The notes under the pieces are model-generated. The model was not told the origin of the DNA. It saw only the letters and a list, made by a program, of their open reading frames with translations, and did no database searches. Below are positions 51,434 through 60,442 of a stretch of DNA of 64,000 nt, in pieces. The DNA is from Salisaeta longa DSM 21114. GTDB lineage: Bacteria; Bacteroidota; Rhodothermia; Rhodothermales; Salinibacteraceae. The stretch covers positions 31,873 to 95,872 of the forward strand of contig NZ_ATTH01000002.1 in NCBI RefSeq assembly GCF_000419585.1. The letters run 5' to 3'. Numbering within the stretch: position 1 is the stretch's first letter; the number at the start of each line of letters is the position of its first letter. The position numbers and the translations under genes were made by a program.

Positions 51434-53212
51434 ATGGAAGACGTCGTTCAAGACCCTCCCGCCCTTGGCAATCAGTACATCACCGATCGCGTGCTGCAAA
51501 GCTACGTAAAGCGCACGCTGTCTGGCAAAACCGCTGAAGATGCGGAGGCCGCGCTAGAGGCGCTCGGGGCCGAAGCGGGCGAGCGGCTGCATGCCATGGA
51601 GCAGGCCGACATCGGCAAAAAAGCCACCCTCAAGCAGTGGGATGCCTGGGGCGCGCGCATCGACGAGATTACGGTGACGCCGCTGTGGGAAGAAGCCGAA
51701 CGCCTGGCGGTGGAATACGGGCTGGTGCGCCGCCCGTACGAGATGGCGCACGGCCCGCAGAGCCGGATCGTGCAGTTTGCGCTGGCGCACCTTTTCATCC
51801 CCGCCACCGACTTCTACGGCTGCCCGCTGGCCATGACCGACGGCGCTGCCCGCACGCTCCTCGACAGCGGCAATGAAGCGTTGATCGATGAGGCGCTGCC
51901 GCACCTCACCGCGCGCGATCCGTCAGCGTTCTGGACGAGCGGCCAGTGGATGACCGAGCTCTCCGGCGGGTCGGATGTCAGCCAGACGCAAACGACCGCG
52001 CGCACGGACGACGACGGGACCTGGCGGCTGTACGGGCGCAAGTGGTTTACCAGCGCCATCACAGCCCAGATGGCGCTCGCCCTGGCGCGTCCCGATGGCA
52101 ACCCGGAAGGCGGCGCCGGGCTTGCGCTCTTCTACGTGCCCATCCGCGACGAGAACGGCGCGCTCAACGACGGCATCCGCGTGAACCGGCTCAAGGACAA
52201 GCTGGGCACGTGGAAGCTGCCCACCGCCGAGCTGACCCTCGACGGCGCCCGCGCAATTCCGGTGGACGGCCTGGAGCACGGCACCCGCCGCATCAGCCCC
52301 ATGCTGAACATCACGCGCACCTGGAACGCGGTGACGGCCACCAGTCTGATGCGCCGCGCCGTGGCGCTGGCCCGCGATTATGCCGAGAAGCGCGAAGCCT
52401 TTGGCGAACCCATCGCCTACCACCCGCTGCACCAGGAAACCATTGCCGACATGCAGGCGACCTACGAGGGAGCCTTCCATCTGTCGTTTCGGGTGGCCGA
52501 GCTGTTGGGTCGGCGCGAGGCGGGCGCTGCCACCGACGAGGAGCGCGACCTGCTGCGGGTGCTCACGCCCGTCGCCAAGCTGCTTACGGCCAAGCAAGCG
52601 GTGGAAGTTACCAGCGAGGCGCTGGAGGCGTTTGGCGGTGCCGGCTACGTAGAAGACACCGGGCTGCCCAAGCTCCTGCGCGACGCCCAGGTGCTGCCCA
52701 TCTGGGAGGGTACCACCAACGTGCTGTCGTTGGACGTGCTGCGCGCGCTCGATCGCACCGACGGGCTGCTCGCCATCCGCAACGAGCTGCGGCGCTGCGT
52801 ATCGATGCTGTCCATCCAGACGATGGTTGAGCCGATGCGGGCGGCGGTGAAGGCCTTCCGCGAGGCCGTGCAATGGCTGCAGGCGGCCCAGCAAAAAGAA
52901 GAGGCCGAAAAGCACTTACAGGCGGGGGCGCGGCGCTTTGCGCTGACGCTGGGGTACGTGATGGAGGTGGCGCTCACCGCGTGCCACGCGCAGTGGGCGG
53001 TGCAGGAAGAAAGCGACGGGCGCTCGGCCGCGGCCGCCGAGCGGCTCGCCGAGCAGAAAATCAACCACATTGCCCGCCTCGACCCGCACGACGCGTACGT
53101 GCTTACGTGGGACTTCAATTGCCCGACGCTCTTTGAATGCCACACCGGCAGCGGCGACGGTGCCCCCGCAAGCGATACGCTCACCGACTTTGCCGATACA
53201 ACGACGGCGTAA
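51434..53212 (+). CDS. Acyl-CoA dehydrogenase family protein (AidB-like branch)
   Basis: A 592-residue flavoenzyme of the acyl-CoA dehydrogenase fold, longer than mitochondrial-type enzymes. The core signatures are FWTSGQWMTELSGGSDVSQT, LYGRKWFTSAITAQMALALA, GIRVNRLKDKLGTWKLPTAE, and EAFGGAGYVEDTGLPKLLRD with AQVLPIWEGTTNVLSLDVL. The extended N-terminus and the MTELSGGSDV motif are as in AidB and FadE-like relatives. The C-terminal ~150 residues form an extra helical region. AidB binds DNA in E. coli, but its physiological reaction is not known; a dehydrogenase role in fatty acid or short-chain substrate oxidation is equally possible. It lies downstream of the flavoprotein and converges with mscS. 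Confidence 0.85.
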   Translation: MEDVVQDPPALGNQYITDRVLQSYVKRTLSGKTAEDAEAALEALGAEAGERLHAMEQADIGKKATLKQWDAWGARIDEITVTPLWEEAERLAVEYGLVRRPYEMAHGPQSRIVQFALAHLFIPATDFYGCPLAMTDGAARTLLDSGNEALIDEALPHLTARDPSAFWTSGQWMTELSGGSDVSQTQTTARTDDDGTWRLYGRKWFTSAITAQMALALARPDGNPEGGAGLALFYVPIRDENGALNDGIRVNRLKDKLGTWKLPTAELTLDGARAIPVDGLEHGTRRISPMLNITRTWNAVTATSLMRRAVALARDYAEKREAFGEPIAYHPLHQETIADMQATYEGAFHLSFRVAELLGRREAGAATDEERDLLRVLTPVAKLLTAKQAVEVTSEALEAFGGAGYVEDTGLPKLLRDAQVLPIWEGTTNVLSLDVLRALDRTDGLLAIRNELRRCVSMLSIQTMVEPMRAAVKAFREAVQWLQAAQQKEEAEKHLQAGARRFALTLGYVMEVALTACHAQWAVQEESDGRSAAAAERLAEQKINHIARLDPHDAYVLTWDFNCPTLFECHTGSGDGAPASDTLTDFADTTTA

Positions 53213-53236
53213 GGTACCCCCGGACGGTATGCCCCG

Positions 53237-54328
53237 TCAGCTCCCGGACAGGTCCGAGGCGGCGGCGACCGGCGGCCGGTCGGTATCCACCACCGCACGC
53301 GTTTTGGGAAGGGCCGCGGGGTGTTCAGCCTGCAGGTGCGCCACGAAGCCCTCGCGGACGGCGCAGCGCAGCTCCCACAGGTCCGAGGCGTTGCGCGCGC
53401 TCACCAGGGCACGTAGCTCCAGCGTGCGGTCGGTGGCGTTGGTTACGTGCAGGCGGCACACGCGGCCGTCGTAATACGGGCACTGCTCCACAATGTCGTG
53501 CAGCGCGGTGCGTAGGGCCTCCACCGGTGCGGTGTAATCTACATGGAAAAAGACCGTGCCCAGGAGGTCGGAGGTGTGGCGTGTCCAGTTTTGAAAGGGC
53601 TGCTCCACAAACTGCGTGATGGGCACCACAATCCGCCGCTGGTCCCACACGCGCACCACCACGTAGGTGAGCGTAATCTCCTCGATCCACCCAAAATCGC
53701 CCTCCGCGATCACCACATCGTCAACGCGGATGGGCTGCGTGATGGCAATTTGCAGGCCGGCGATCACGTTGCCCAGGGTGCGCTGCGCCGCTACGCCCAC
53801 GACGATGCCAAGGATGCCGGCGGAGGCCAAGATGCCCGTGCCCAGTTGCCGGAACGGCTCGTAGTTTAGGAGCACCACGGCCAGCGCCAACACGCCGATG
53901 ATTACGCTGCCAATGCGCCGCAAGATGCGCACCTGCGTCAAGATCTTGCGTGCCCGCAGGTTGTCGGCTGTGTTGAGGGCGTGCCGGTCGCTGGCCAGCG
54001 TTTCGAGAATGCCGAGTATGCCGATGAGCGCCCAGGCGCCTGCGAGCACCGCCATCACCCGCAAGCTGCCGTTCACGAGGGCAAGATCGAGGGGGAGCGG
54101 GCGGGCCGCGTGCAGGGCGTACACGCCCATGAGCACGGCGGCAAGGCGCGAGGGCATCTTGAGATGCCGCCACAGCGCTTGGCGTACCGTCTGCGTGCCG
54201 GGCATCTGCCGGAGCGTGCGTCGCGCCAGCCACGCCGCGGCCCGATGCGCCAGCAAGCTCCCGGCTACCGCGCCAAGGACAAGCAGGATGCTGCGCGCCG
54301 CAGCCGATGGAAGAAACGACTCAATCAT
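53237..54328 (-). CDS. MscS-family mechanosensitive ion channel
   Basis: A 363-residue membrane protein. Several TM helices occupy residues ~1-170 (ARSILLVLGAVAGSLLAHRA; LAAVLMGVYALHAA; VMAVLAGAWALIGILGILET; GSVIIGVLALAVVLLN). The pore-lining helix and following beta domain carry the MscS signature: GILASAGILGIVVGVAAQRT, LGNVIAGLQIAITQPIRVDD, FGWIEEITLTYVVVRVWDQR, and RIVVPITQFVEQPFQNWT. The C-terminal domain ends in a polar tail. It releases ions under membrane tension during osmotic downshift, which suits a salt-adapted organism. Start is the ATG before IESFLPSAA; 54364 is a longer alternative. It converges with the acyl-CoA dehydrogenase gene (24 nt between stops). Confidence 0.9.
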   Translation of the reverse strand: MIESFLPSAAARSILLVLGAVAGSLLAHRAAAWLARRTLRQMPGTQTVRQALWRHLKMPSRLAAVLMGVYALHAARPLPLDLALVNGSLRVMAVLAGAWALIGILGILETLASDRHALNTADNLRARKILTQVRILRRIGSVIIGVLALAVVLLNYEPFRQLGTGILASAGILGIVVGVAAQRTLGNVIAGLQIAITQPIRVDDVVIAEGDFGWIEEITLTYVVVRVWDQRRIVVPITQFVEQPFQNWTRHTSDLLGTVFFHVDYTAPVEALRTALHDIVEQCPYYDGRVCRLHVTNATDRTLELRALVSARNASDLWELRCAVREGFVAHLQAEHPAALPKTRAVVDTDRPPVAAASDLSGS

Positions 54329-54516
54329 GAAAATCGTGGATCGTGATTCGGCAAGAGAAGGCAACGGGAAGGATTACGCGATACGTGAAAAATACGACTC
54401 ATCCTTTATTTATTCGCGGCGCGTGCTTTTACTATTGCGTATCCGGGAAAATTACCCCGCATACGCTTGTCTGTAGCCCGTGAGTTACACGCTGCTCTCC
54501 CAAGTTCCAAATTTTC

Positions 54517-56583
54517 ATGCTCACCGTGCTCGATCCGTCGATGAATCCTACGTATGGCTCATCCATCCCTCGTTCAGGCGGCATCCAGAAGCTACTGGTT
54601 GCCCTGTTCGTTTTCGCTGCCGCGGCCGCCGCGCCCAGCGTTGCCCAGCAAGCGCCTTCTGTGGACCTGTTGTACCGTGAATCGGGCTTTATGAAAGACG
54701 CCCGAACGATCGCCATTGCGCTGTCGGACCGCGACGGTACGGTGCCCCCCGACACGGCGCAGTTTCGCAGCGCAGATCGGGTGTACTTCCGCTATACGCC
54801 AAAGGGCGACTGGGCATTGACGATGGAGGACATTGCCGCCTTGCAGCAAATCAAAATAAAGCAGGGCGAAACCTTGGTGCAGCCCAGCGGGGTGCGCATG
54901 CTGGCACCAGATACTGAACAATCGGCGGCGTTGGTGGGCGTTCCAAAGGATACGCTCAACCTGGGCGCGCCGGTGGTCTTCTCGCATGCTGCCGGAACGA
55001 GCGCTCCGCTCTCCGTCGACGAAGCCTACCTGCGCGGCTATGCGTCGTTGCATGCAGCCTGGAAGCAAGCGCAGGCGTTCATGGAGGAGAAGCGTCCCCG
55101 AAAGACCATCATCGCGCTACATCCATTTGTGGCCTCAGCCGATTCGGTTGAGCGGCTGTCGTTTACCCCCAAGGCCCGTGCCCTGCTCGATACCGCGGTG
55201 GTGGACGCGCTGGACCGCGTGACGGCGTCGTTTGAAACGCTCCAGCAGCTCCCCGACTCCATTACCACAGAGCGCCTGGTGGCCATTGACACGCTCAATG
55301 CCCAGTTGCAGCGCCTGAAGGCCGCGCTACAGCCCTACGTGCAGCAGGAGGAACGCAAGCACGCCATGGCCCGGCGCCAAATCGACTTTCTCGCGCAGTC
55401 GGTCGCAGGGTTGCAGTCGAGCGCGCGCTCGGCGTACCGCGACGAGCAGTTCCGCATCCTGCAGCGCGGCACGTTTGCCAGTCCGCGCCTCGGGGCCATC
55501 CTGGACGGGCTCATGTACTTGCTGCTCGACCCGGCGCGCGCGGTAAACGACCGAACGCCGCAACTGGATACGCTGCGCACCGCTCCCTTCAACAACGCGA
55601 CCTTTGCCCCGCTGCGCCAGCGCCTCGAAGCGGTCAATAGCTGGGCGCACTTTCAAAACATCGTGCAGCTCGTAAACGCCAACATCGCAAACGAGCAGCG
55701 CGTGTTTGGCGATATCATCATGCAGAACCTGCGGCTGCGCCGCCCGGCCGCCCCGCGGCCCTACTACGAGGTGATGGCCGGCATGAACGCGCTGGGCCGC
55801 GGCGAGCAGGCGGCTTTCGAGGAGGCATGGACCCGCGCGCTCGCCAAAGCCACCGCGTCCAATTTCATCCACCGGATGCAGCAGTGGAGCATCGTCTCGA
55901 ACACGGCCCCCGAACGGCTTTCACAAGACGTGTGGGCCGACATCGCGGCGGCGCAAGCCCTGCAGGCGCAAGGGCAGTTGCAGGCGGCCCAGGCCCGTTA
56001 CGAGGCCACCCGGCAGCGGTTGGGCCCCTTCCCGGTGGTAGACTACGCGCTGGGCGACATTGCACTGGCGCAGGCCGACACCGCCGCTGCCCGCAAATAC
56101 TTCAACCGCGCCCACGTCATTGACGACACGTACGTGCCGCCTACGCTGGCCCTCATTGAGCTGGCCATGGCCGAACAAGCGTATCCCAAAGCGCTCGTGA
56201 TGGCCAACGAAGCCTTGCAGGACCAGCCGTACTGGACGATTTACTTCCGCAAGGGGCAAACGCTCGTGCGTCTGGAGCGCCTCACCGACGCCATCGACGT
56301 GCTCCGAAGCCGGTGCGAGCCGCTCAATAACAACAGCGTGGCACTCTACACGCTCCTGACGGATATCTACATCGAGCGCAAGATGTGGGAGGGGGCAAAG
56401 TGGGCGCTGGATCAGGCGCGAAAGGTGAACCCCGATGCACCCGCCATCACGCAGCGCGCGCAGCGTATCAGGGCAGCCTTGAAGAATCCGGACAGTGTTT
56501 CGGCTTCCGAGACGCCGCCGCCCGTACCGGCCGACACCAGCGGCAGCGCCGCCAAACGTCCGGCCGACACCGTAGAGCCGTAG
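54517..56583 (+). CDS. Exported TPR-containing protein of unknown function
   Basis: A 688-residue exported protein. The signal peptide comes after an N-terminal stretch (GGIQKLLVALFVFAAAAAAP, cleavage near SVAQ). A first mixed domain includes GDWALTMEDIAALQQIKIKQ and ERKHAMARRQIDFLAQSVAG. Helical repeats follow, most clearly the TPR-like ALQAQGQLQAAQARYEATRQ, ALGDIALAQADTAAARKYFN, EQAYPKALVMANEALQDQPY and YIERKMWEGAKWALDQARKV. The C-terminal 25 residues are a proline/serine linker. The start could also be the ATG at 54541. No family is recognised. Periplasmic TPR proteins often act as assembly factors for envelope complexes; nothing here names a partner. Confidence 0.65.
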   Translation: MLTVLDPSMNPTYGSSIPRSGGIQKLLVALFVFAAAAAAPSVAQQAPSVDLLYRESGFMKDARTIAIALSDRDGTVPPDTAQFRSADRVYFRYTPKGDWALTMEDIAALQQIKIKQGETLVQPSGVRMLAPDTEQSAALVGVPKDTLNLGAPVVFSHAAGTSAPLSVDEAYLRGYASLHAAWKQAQAFMEEKRPRKTIIALHPFVASADSVERLSFTPKARALLDTAVVDALDRVTASFETLQQLPDSITTERLVAIDTLNAQLQRLKAALQPYVQQEERKHAMARRQIDFLAQSVAGLQSSARSAYRDEQFRILQRGTFASPRLGAILDGLMYLLLDPARAVNDRTPQLDTLRTAPFNNATFAPLRQRLEAVNSWAHFQNIVQLVNANIANEQRVFGDIIMQNLRLRRPAAPRPYYEVMAGMNALGRGEQAAFEEAWTRALAKATASNFIHRMQQWSIVSNTAPERLSQDVWADIAAAQALQAQGQLQAAQARYEATRQRLGPFPVVDYALGDIALAQADTAAARKYFNRAHVIDDTYVPPTLALIELAMAEQAYPKALVMANEALQDQPYWTIYFRKGQTLVRLERLTDAIDVLRSRCEPLNNNSVALYTLLTDIYIERKMWEGAKWALDQARKVNPDAPAITQRAQRIRAALKNPDSVSASETPPPVPADTSGSAAKRPADTVEP

Positions 56584-56598
56584 CGCCGCAGGCGGTGC

Positions 56599-56964
56599 CT
56601 ACGCCGTGCACTCAGCCAGGTACGTCTTGGCTTCTTCGGCCACGCGCTCCATGACGCGGAGGGCAAAGAACGGGGTTTCCTGCACAACATCGAGGAAGGC
56701 GCGCCGGTCAATAACCGCAATGCGCGCCGGTGTTTTGGCCACCGCCTTCGCGCGTCGCGGGCGGTCGGTGACAAACTCGTAGGTGCCAAAGATGGAGCCC
56801 TCCTCCACGAAGGACGGAGGCTCCCCAATAATGTTCATGGTTACCGTGCCTTCCAAAATACCATAGATAGAACCGGGCGAGTCGTCTGCGTCGTAGATCG
56901 TATCGCCGGCCTCAAACGATTCGACATGATGCGAACTGCGTAGAAAGTTGAAATCCTTTGCCAT
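56599..56964 (-). CDS. Cyclic nucleotide-binding domain protein without DNA-binding part
   Basis: A 121-residue protein consisting of one cNMP-binding (CRP-type) domain: HHVESFEAGDTIYDADDSPG, SIYGILEGTVTMNIIG, EEGSIFGTYEFVTDRPRRA, KTPARIAVIDRRAFLDVVQE. The phosphate-binding cassette is degenerate (EGSIFGTYEFVTDRPRRAKA), with the usual FGE partly changed. The expected C-terminal helix-turn-helix is absent, and the protein ends TYLAECTA. It may modulate a partner rather than transcription. Start is MAKDFNF, chosen because the long upstream frame is arginine-rich and lacks features. It converges with the TPR gene. Confidence 0.75.
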   Translation of the reverse strand: MAKDFNFLRSSHHVESFEAGDTIYDADDSPGSIYGILEGTVTMNIIGEPPSFVEEGSIFGTYEFVTDRPRRAKAVAKTPARIAVIDRRAFLDVVQETPFFALRVMERVAEEAKTYLAECTA

Positions 56965-57023
56965 GTGGTGCCAAATGAAAATCTGCAAATGAGAGCACGT
57001 GCCAAGTACTGCTCGAGAAGACT

Positions 57024-57054
57024 GTGGTTGAGTGAGTCGGTGGTTGAGTGAGTC
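57024..57054. repeat. Short direct repeat upstream of the cNMP-domain gene
   Basis: GTGGTTGAGTGAGTC occurs at 57024-57038 and again at 57040-57054 (period 16). It is 60-90 bp upstream of the minus-strand gene start (56964) and could be a paired operator or a slippage product. Confidence 0.55.
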
Positions 57055-57194
57055 CGTAGCCGAGCGTAGTGCTGCACGGCCCAACGCCATCCCCCCGGAA
57101 GGTGTTCGAACAGAACCTAACCCATTATACCATACCGCAAAGACACAAACGAATACAATCTCGTATCTTTCCGAGGCGAGCGGATGAGCCGCTG

Positions 57195-57632
57195 GTGGGC
57201 GGTTGGGTGCTCCTGCTGCTGTGGGACGACGGGCTTCCGGTGGCCCTGCATGCCCAGGCGGGCCCCAACACGACGGCCGCGGCGGTACGGGCCACCCTTC
57301 AGCGCTTGTTCGATGGCATGCGCGCCGGCGATGCGGACGCCGTAGACGCTGTCTTTGCCGATGAGGACCGCTTGCAGATTCTGATTCAAAATAAAACAGG
57401 TTTAAAGGCGGCACAAAAGAGAACACGCCCCTTCATAAGTGTTATACAGAATACATGCTTTATCCCCGTCGTAGTGGATGACAAAGGCATGTCTTTGCGT
57501 AATCCGTTGCGCAGGGTGCGGAGAGCCTTCGGTGCATGCCGCTTTGCCATGCACGTCGCTCAGGACACCGCCTTGGCGTGTGGCGTTGCGCGGTGTGCAT
57601 GTGGCGCGGACCTCACGGGCGCGCTCGTTTGA
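57195..57632 (+). pseudogene. Probable truncated SnoaL/DUF4440-like exported protein
   Basis: The region reads (GTG start) GGWVLLLLWDDGLPVALHAQ, a plausible signal peptide, then AGPNTTAAAVRATLQRLFDG, MRAGDADAVDAVFADEDRLQ, which is the first helix pair of a SnoaL/DUF4440-type domain. After ILIQNKTG the sequence loses the expected beta strands and becomes cysteine/arginine-rich, as chance translation does. I therefore read it as a 5' remnant whose 3' part has been replaced or lost. An intact but diverged small gene remains possible. It sits in a ~690-bp region without another clear gene, upstream of the Ser/Thr kinase. Confidence 0.35.
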
Positions 57633-57673
57633 CGAAATCGTTGGCCCCTAATGGTTAGTTGTGGAGGAGACGC

Positions 57674-60442
57674 ATGTCATCCAATCGCTCCGCCGATTAC
57701 TGGAACCGCGTCCAGCAGGTGTTTCAGGAAGCGGTTTCACAAGATCCGGAGGCCCGCGACGCATTCCTGCAATCGACCTGTGCCGAAGACGAGGCCCTCT
57801 ACAACGACGTGATGGCGCTGCTGGAGACCGACGGCGACGCCCCGGCGTTCCTCGACGAGCCCCCCAACTGGTCCGACGCGCCATGGTCAGACGAACAGGA
57901 ACAGCAGGGGCCGCAGCTTCCCGATCCGTACGACGTCATCAAGCCGCTGGGGAAGGGCGGCATGGGCCGGGTGTATCTGGCGCGCCGCACCGACGTGGGC
58001 ACCCGCGTGGCGCTCAAGATGATACGCCCCGAACGCACCTCCGAGAAGCTGCGCGAGCGGTTTTTGGCCGAGCGGCGCATCCATGCCAAGCTCACGCATC
58101 CCAACATCGCCCGCGTGCTCGATGCTGGAATCACCGACGCGGACGTGCCGTTTTTGGTGATGGAGTACGTGGACGGCGTGCCGCTCACCACCTACGCCAA
58201 TGCCTATCAGCTGTCGGTGCGCGAGCGGTTGCGGCTGTTTGAGAGGGTATGCGAGGCGGTGGCCTACGCGCACCGCAACTTGGTGGTGCACCGCGATCTA
58301 AAGCCCGGAAACATCCTCATTACGGATAAAGGCGATACGTCGCACCCAAAGGGTACGGTAAAGCTGCTCGATTTTGGCATCGCGAAGCCCTTGTACCCCG
58401 AGGAGGACGGACTGACCCGCACCGGCGGCCGCCTGATGACGCCCAAGTACGCCGCCCCCGAGCAAATTGCCGGCGAGCAAATCACCACCGCCACCGATGT
58501 GTACGCGCTGGGCGTGCTGCTCTACGAACTGCTGACGGGCGCGCTGCCGTACGACTGGCCCAACGATGCCACGCCACACGTCATCGAACAGCACATCCTG
58601 GAGGCGCGCCCGGTGGCGCTGGCCGACGCGGTGAGCACCTCCGCGAGCGATGCGGAAGTTCGGGCCCTGGAGCGCCAGACCGATCCGGCCAGCCTGCGGC
58701 GCATGCTGCGTGGCGATCTCAACGTCATCTGCCAAAAGGCGCTTCGCAAGGAACCGGAGCAGCGGTATGCCTCGGCCGAGCAGCTCGCCCGCGACGTGGA
58801 GCGCGTGCTAGCGCATCGTCCCATTGAGGCGCGGCCCGCGACGTGGTGGTACCGCACCCGTACCTTTGCGCAGCGCAACACGGCGACCGTTGTGGCCGCT
58901 AGCCTGGCGCTGGTGTTTCTGCTAGGCGGACTGGGCACTTCGTTGTGGCAGGCGCGCGTGGCCGAGCAACAACGCGACCAGGCCCAGCAGAACGCCGCCG
59001 AGGCGCAGGCCGTCTCCGACTTCCTCGTGCGACTGTTCGACGCCAGCGATCCCGCCGAAAGCCGCGGCTTGCAAGTTACCGCCCGCGAGCTGCTCGCCCG
59101 CGGCCGCACCCGCATCGGCGCGCTCAAGGACCAACCGGGCGTGTACGCAGAGATGACCAACGTGATGGGCAACGTGTACGCCTCGTTGGGCGAATACGCC
59201 ACGGCCGAGTCGCTCCTCACCAAGGCCGTGGCCCTCCGCACCACAACCGACGAAGCGCCCGCAGAACGCGCCCAGGCCCTGAGCGACCTGGGCGGCTTGT
59301 ATTGGCAACAAGGGCGCTACGCCAAGAGCCTCGGCCCTTTGCAGCGTGCCCTCACCCTGCTCAAGCAGCAAACCTCCCCCCCGCAAGAGTTGCTGTCGGA
59401 GACGTACAACCGGCTGGGCATCGCCATGAGCAAGCTGTACCGCATGGAGGAGGCTGCGACGTACCGCGCCCAGAGCTTAGCTCTTGCGCGTAAGCTTTAT
59501 GGCGAAGAAAGCGTTGAGGTGGCGGCTGGGGCAAATAACCTGGCGGTCATGCTCCAAAACATGGGACGCTACGCCGAGGCGCTGCCGCATGCGCGCACCA
59601 TGCTCCGTATCGTACAGGACTTGCGGCAAGCGCCGCATCCGTACATTGCGACGGGGCATACCAATGTGGGCCTCATTGCCAAAGACGCCCTCATGCTCGA
59701 CACCGCTCGGGTGCATCTACAAAAGGCGCTGGCCATGCGGCGTGCCATTTACGGCACGGAAGACCCGCGCACCGCCATCTCGTATCACAATTTGGCCGAA
59801 GCGCTCTACTACGCGGGCAACTATGCCGAGGCACGGCGCCTCAGCGAGCGTGCACAGGTGTTGCAATCTGCCGTGTACAGCGAGTCGCATCCCGGACAGG
59901 CCGACGTGTTGCACACCTACGGACTCATCCTGCGGGCGCAAGGGAACTACGCCGCGGCCCGCAAGACCCTGCAGCAGACGCTTGACCTGCGCACGCGCCT
60001 GCTAGGCCCCGATCATCCCCGCACGGGGCGCACGTGGGCCGCGCTCGGCTGGTGCGAACACCTCGCGGGCAACGACTCCACCGCGGCGCGCGCGCTGCAA
60101 CAAGCGGCGCGCATCTACGCGCAACAGCGCACCCAAGGACACCCGTTTCGGCATGTGATTACGGTGTACCAGGGTGCCGTTGCGGTGGCCCGCGGCCGCC
60201 GGGCCGCCGGGCTGCAGCAGCTGAAAGACGGCTACGACCGTCTGCTAGCGACCGCGGAAGGGCGCGAGCGTCGGGGGGCCGAGGTCGCCGCCCGCGTGCT
60301 TTCCACAACCTATCGAGCGGCCGGGCAATCGGCCCAGGCCCAAACGTGGCAGCAGCGCCAGGCCGCCGTTACCTACGCGTCGTCCGTTGCAAGTCGATAC
60401 CCGCGGCCGCGCACCGTCTCAATGACCGATCGCAAGCCGTAG
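57674..60442 (+). CDS. Membrane Ser/Thr protein kinase with C-terminal TPR domain
   Basis: A 922-residue PknB-like receptor kinase. An N-terminal helical stretch (residues 1-75) precedes the kinase domain (~88-370) with GKGGMGRVYLA (G-loop), VALKM (catalytic lysine), HRDLKPGNIL, LLDFGIAKP and the activation-loop end YAAPEQ. All catalytic residues are present. A single TM helix lies near residue 404-425 (TATVVAASLALVFLLGGLGT). The extracytoplasmic part (~430-900) is TPR repeats (e.g. YASLGEYATAESLLTKAVAL; NLAVMLQNMGRYAEALPHAR). GGAGGAG six bases before the ATG is one of the best ribosome-binding sites here. It overlaps the convergent pseudo-receiver gene by 70 nt. Confidence 0.93.
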   Translation: MSSNRSADYWNRVQQVFQEAVSQDPEARDAFLQSTCAEDEALYNDVMALLETDGDAPAFLDEPPNWSDAPWSDEQEQQGPQLPDPYDVIKPLGKGGMGRVYLARRTDVGTRVALKMIRPERTSEKLRERFLAERRIHAKLTHPNIARVLDAGITDADVPFLVMEYVDGVPLTTYANAYQLSVRERLRLFERVCEAVAYAHRNLVVHRDLKPGNILITDKGDTSHPKGTVKLLDFGIAKPLYPEEDGLTRTGGRLMTPKYAAPEQIAGEQITTATDVYALGVLLYELLTGALPYDWPNDATPHVIEQHILEARPVALADAVSTSASDAEVRALERQTDPASLRRMLRGDLNVICQKALRKEPEQRYASAEQLARDVERVLAHRPIEARPATWWYRTRTFAQRNTATVVAASLALVFLLGGLGTSLWQARVAEQQRDQAQQNAAEAQAVSDFLVRLFDASDPAESRGLQVTARELLARGRTRIGALKDQPGVYAEMTNVMGNVYASLGEYATAESLLTKAVALRTTTDEAPAERAQALSDLGGLYWQQGRYAKSLGPLQRALTLLKQQTSPPQELLSETYNRLGIAMSKLYRMEEAATYRAQSLALARKLYGEESVEVAAGANNLAVMLQNMGRYAEALPHARTMLRIVQDLRQAPHPYIATGHTNVGLIAKDALMLDTARVHLQKALAMRRAIYGTEDPRTAISYHNLAEALYYAGNYAEARRLSERAQVLQSAVYSESHPGQADVLHTYGLILRAQGNYAAARKTLQQTLDLRTRLLGPDHPRTGRTWAALGWCEHLAGNDSTAARALQQAARIYAQQRTQGHPFRHVITVYQGAVAVARGRRAAGLQQLKDGYDRLLATAEGRERRGAEVAARVLSTTYRAAGQSAQAQTWQQRQAAVTYASSVASRYPRPRTVSMTDRKP

